Assembly: GCA_958452935.1 (NCBI GenBank) | Contig: CAUDVX010000045.1 | Coordinates: forward strand, 1-13,043 | Source: an uncultured Collinsella sp. | GTDB taxonomy: Bacteria > Actinomycetota > Coriobacteriia > Coriobacteriales > Coriobacteriaceae | Direction of reading: 5' to 3' | DNA: 13,043 nt | Shown here: one piece after another, positions 12,707 to 13,043 of the stretch | Position numbering within the stretch: position 1 is the first letter of the stretch | Layout of the letters: the number at the start of each line of letters is the position of its first letter | Notes under the pieces: generated by a model | Told to the model about the DNA's origin: nothing | The model's input: the letters and a program-made list of their open reading frames with translations, nothing else | Database searches by the model: none | Made by a program: the position numbers and the translations under genes

Positions 12707-13043
12707 ATGGAACAGATTATCTTGAACATACTCGAGGCTCTGCGTCGCGGCGAGACCGTGGACGACAAAGCGCTCGTCAAACTGATACATGCCGAGGCGC
12801 GCCGTGAGGGCGCCGACAAACGCGATTTGGCCAAGCGCCGTCTGCTGCCGTTCTACCAGCGGGTTAAACGTGAGGAGCCGGCGCGGTGGGCTGGGTGGAA
12901 TGTCGACGCCGATCTGGAACGTCGGTTGCTGCAAGTGCTGAGGATGAAGCCTCGTCGCACGGCTTCGGGCGTGGCGACCATTACCGTCATCACCAAGCCC
13001 TGGCCGTGCTCGGGCGATTGCCTGTTTTGCCCCAACGATCTGC
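12707..13043 (+). CDS. elp3: Elp3-family radical SAM/GNAT tRNA-modifying enzyme (3' end missing)
   Basis: The first 112 residues of an Elp3-like enzyme, cut by the window edge. Residues 81-111 read KPRRTASGVATITVITKP followed by a cluster with Cys101, Cys105 and Cys108 (CSGDCLFC) and then PND. This is the Elp3 form of the radical SAM CxxxCxxC motif that holds the 4Fe-4S cluster, together with the RTxSGVATITV lead-in typical of the family. Known Elp3 enzymes use SAM and acetyl-CoA to build carboxymethyl-uridine at the tRNA wobble position; the GNAT domain would lie beyond the edge. Residues 1-80 are helical and charged, as in bacterial Elp3. In-frame upstream sequence reaches a TGA at 12653 with no other start, so the ATG at 12707 is the only likely one. 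Confidence 0.9.
   Translation, partial: MEQIILNILEALRRGETVDDKALVKLIHAEARREGADKRDLAKRRLLPFYQRVKREEPARWAGWNVDADLERRLLQVLRMKPRRTASGVATITVITKPWPCSGDCLFCPNDL

Overview
The window is a compact chromosomal stretch of about 60% GC (by eye). It most resembles a gut actinomycete of the class Coriobacteriia, Collinsella-like. That is an inference from the gene set (DUF3516-type helicase, Elp3 radical SAM enzyme, coiled-coil DUF2130 protein) and from codon use. There are ten protein genes, two of them cut by the window edges. I see no rRNA, tRNA, CRISPR array, prophage or transposase.

Left part, 1-4013, plus strand: the end of a metallophosphoesterase gene is followed by a sugar-uptake locus. The locus has a LicT/BglG-type antiterminator, a promoter with a RAT-like RNA site that overlaps an intrinsic terminator, a PTS EIIBC permease without an EIIA domain, a hairpin, and a ChbG/YdjC-type carbohydrate deacetylase. 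The likely logic is that the antiterminator senses PTS phosphorylation, binds the RAT and lets transcription run into the permease gene. The deacetylase suggests an N-acetylated oligosaccharide as substrate. A REP-like perfect palindrome and a strong terminator close the locus.

Middle, 4072-8585: a coiled-coil protein with a nuclease-like DUF2130 domain (+) converges on a large Ski2-like DExH helicase (-) across a 16-bp GC-rich hairpin.

Right-middle, 8586-10725, minus strand: a 309-bp gap holds an unusual near-perfect inverted repeat (21/22-bp arms around 80 bp). Two methyltransferase genes follow, a TrmB-like one with an atypical catalytic motif and a Trm9-like SAM enzyme.

Right end, 10993-13043, plus strand: a membrane-anchored XRE regulator is translationally coupled through an ATGA overlap to a membrane protein with a DUF4097-like repeat domain. 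The window ends inside a probably leaderless elp3 gene.

No single region is clearly a new system. The most interesting points are the inverted-repeat element at 8707-8829, the XRE/DUF4097 membrane module, the Elp3/Trm9-like/TrmB-like grouping of tRNA-modification-type enzymes, and the antiterminator that lacks one conserved histidine.
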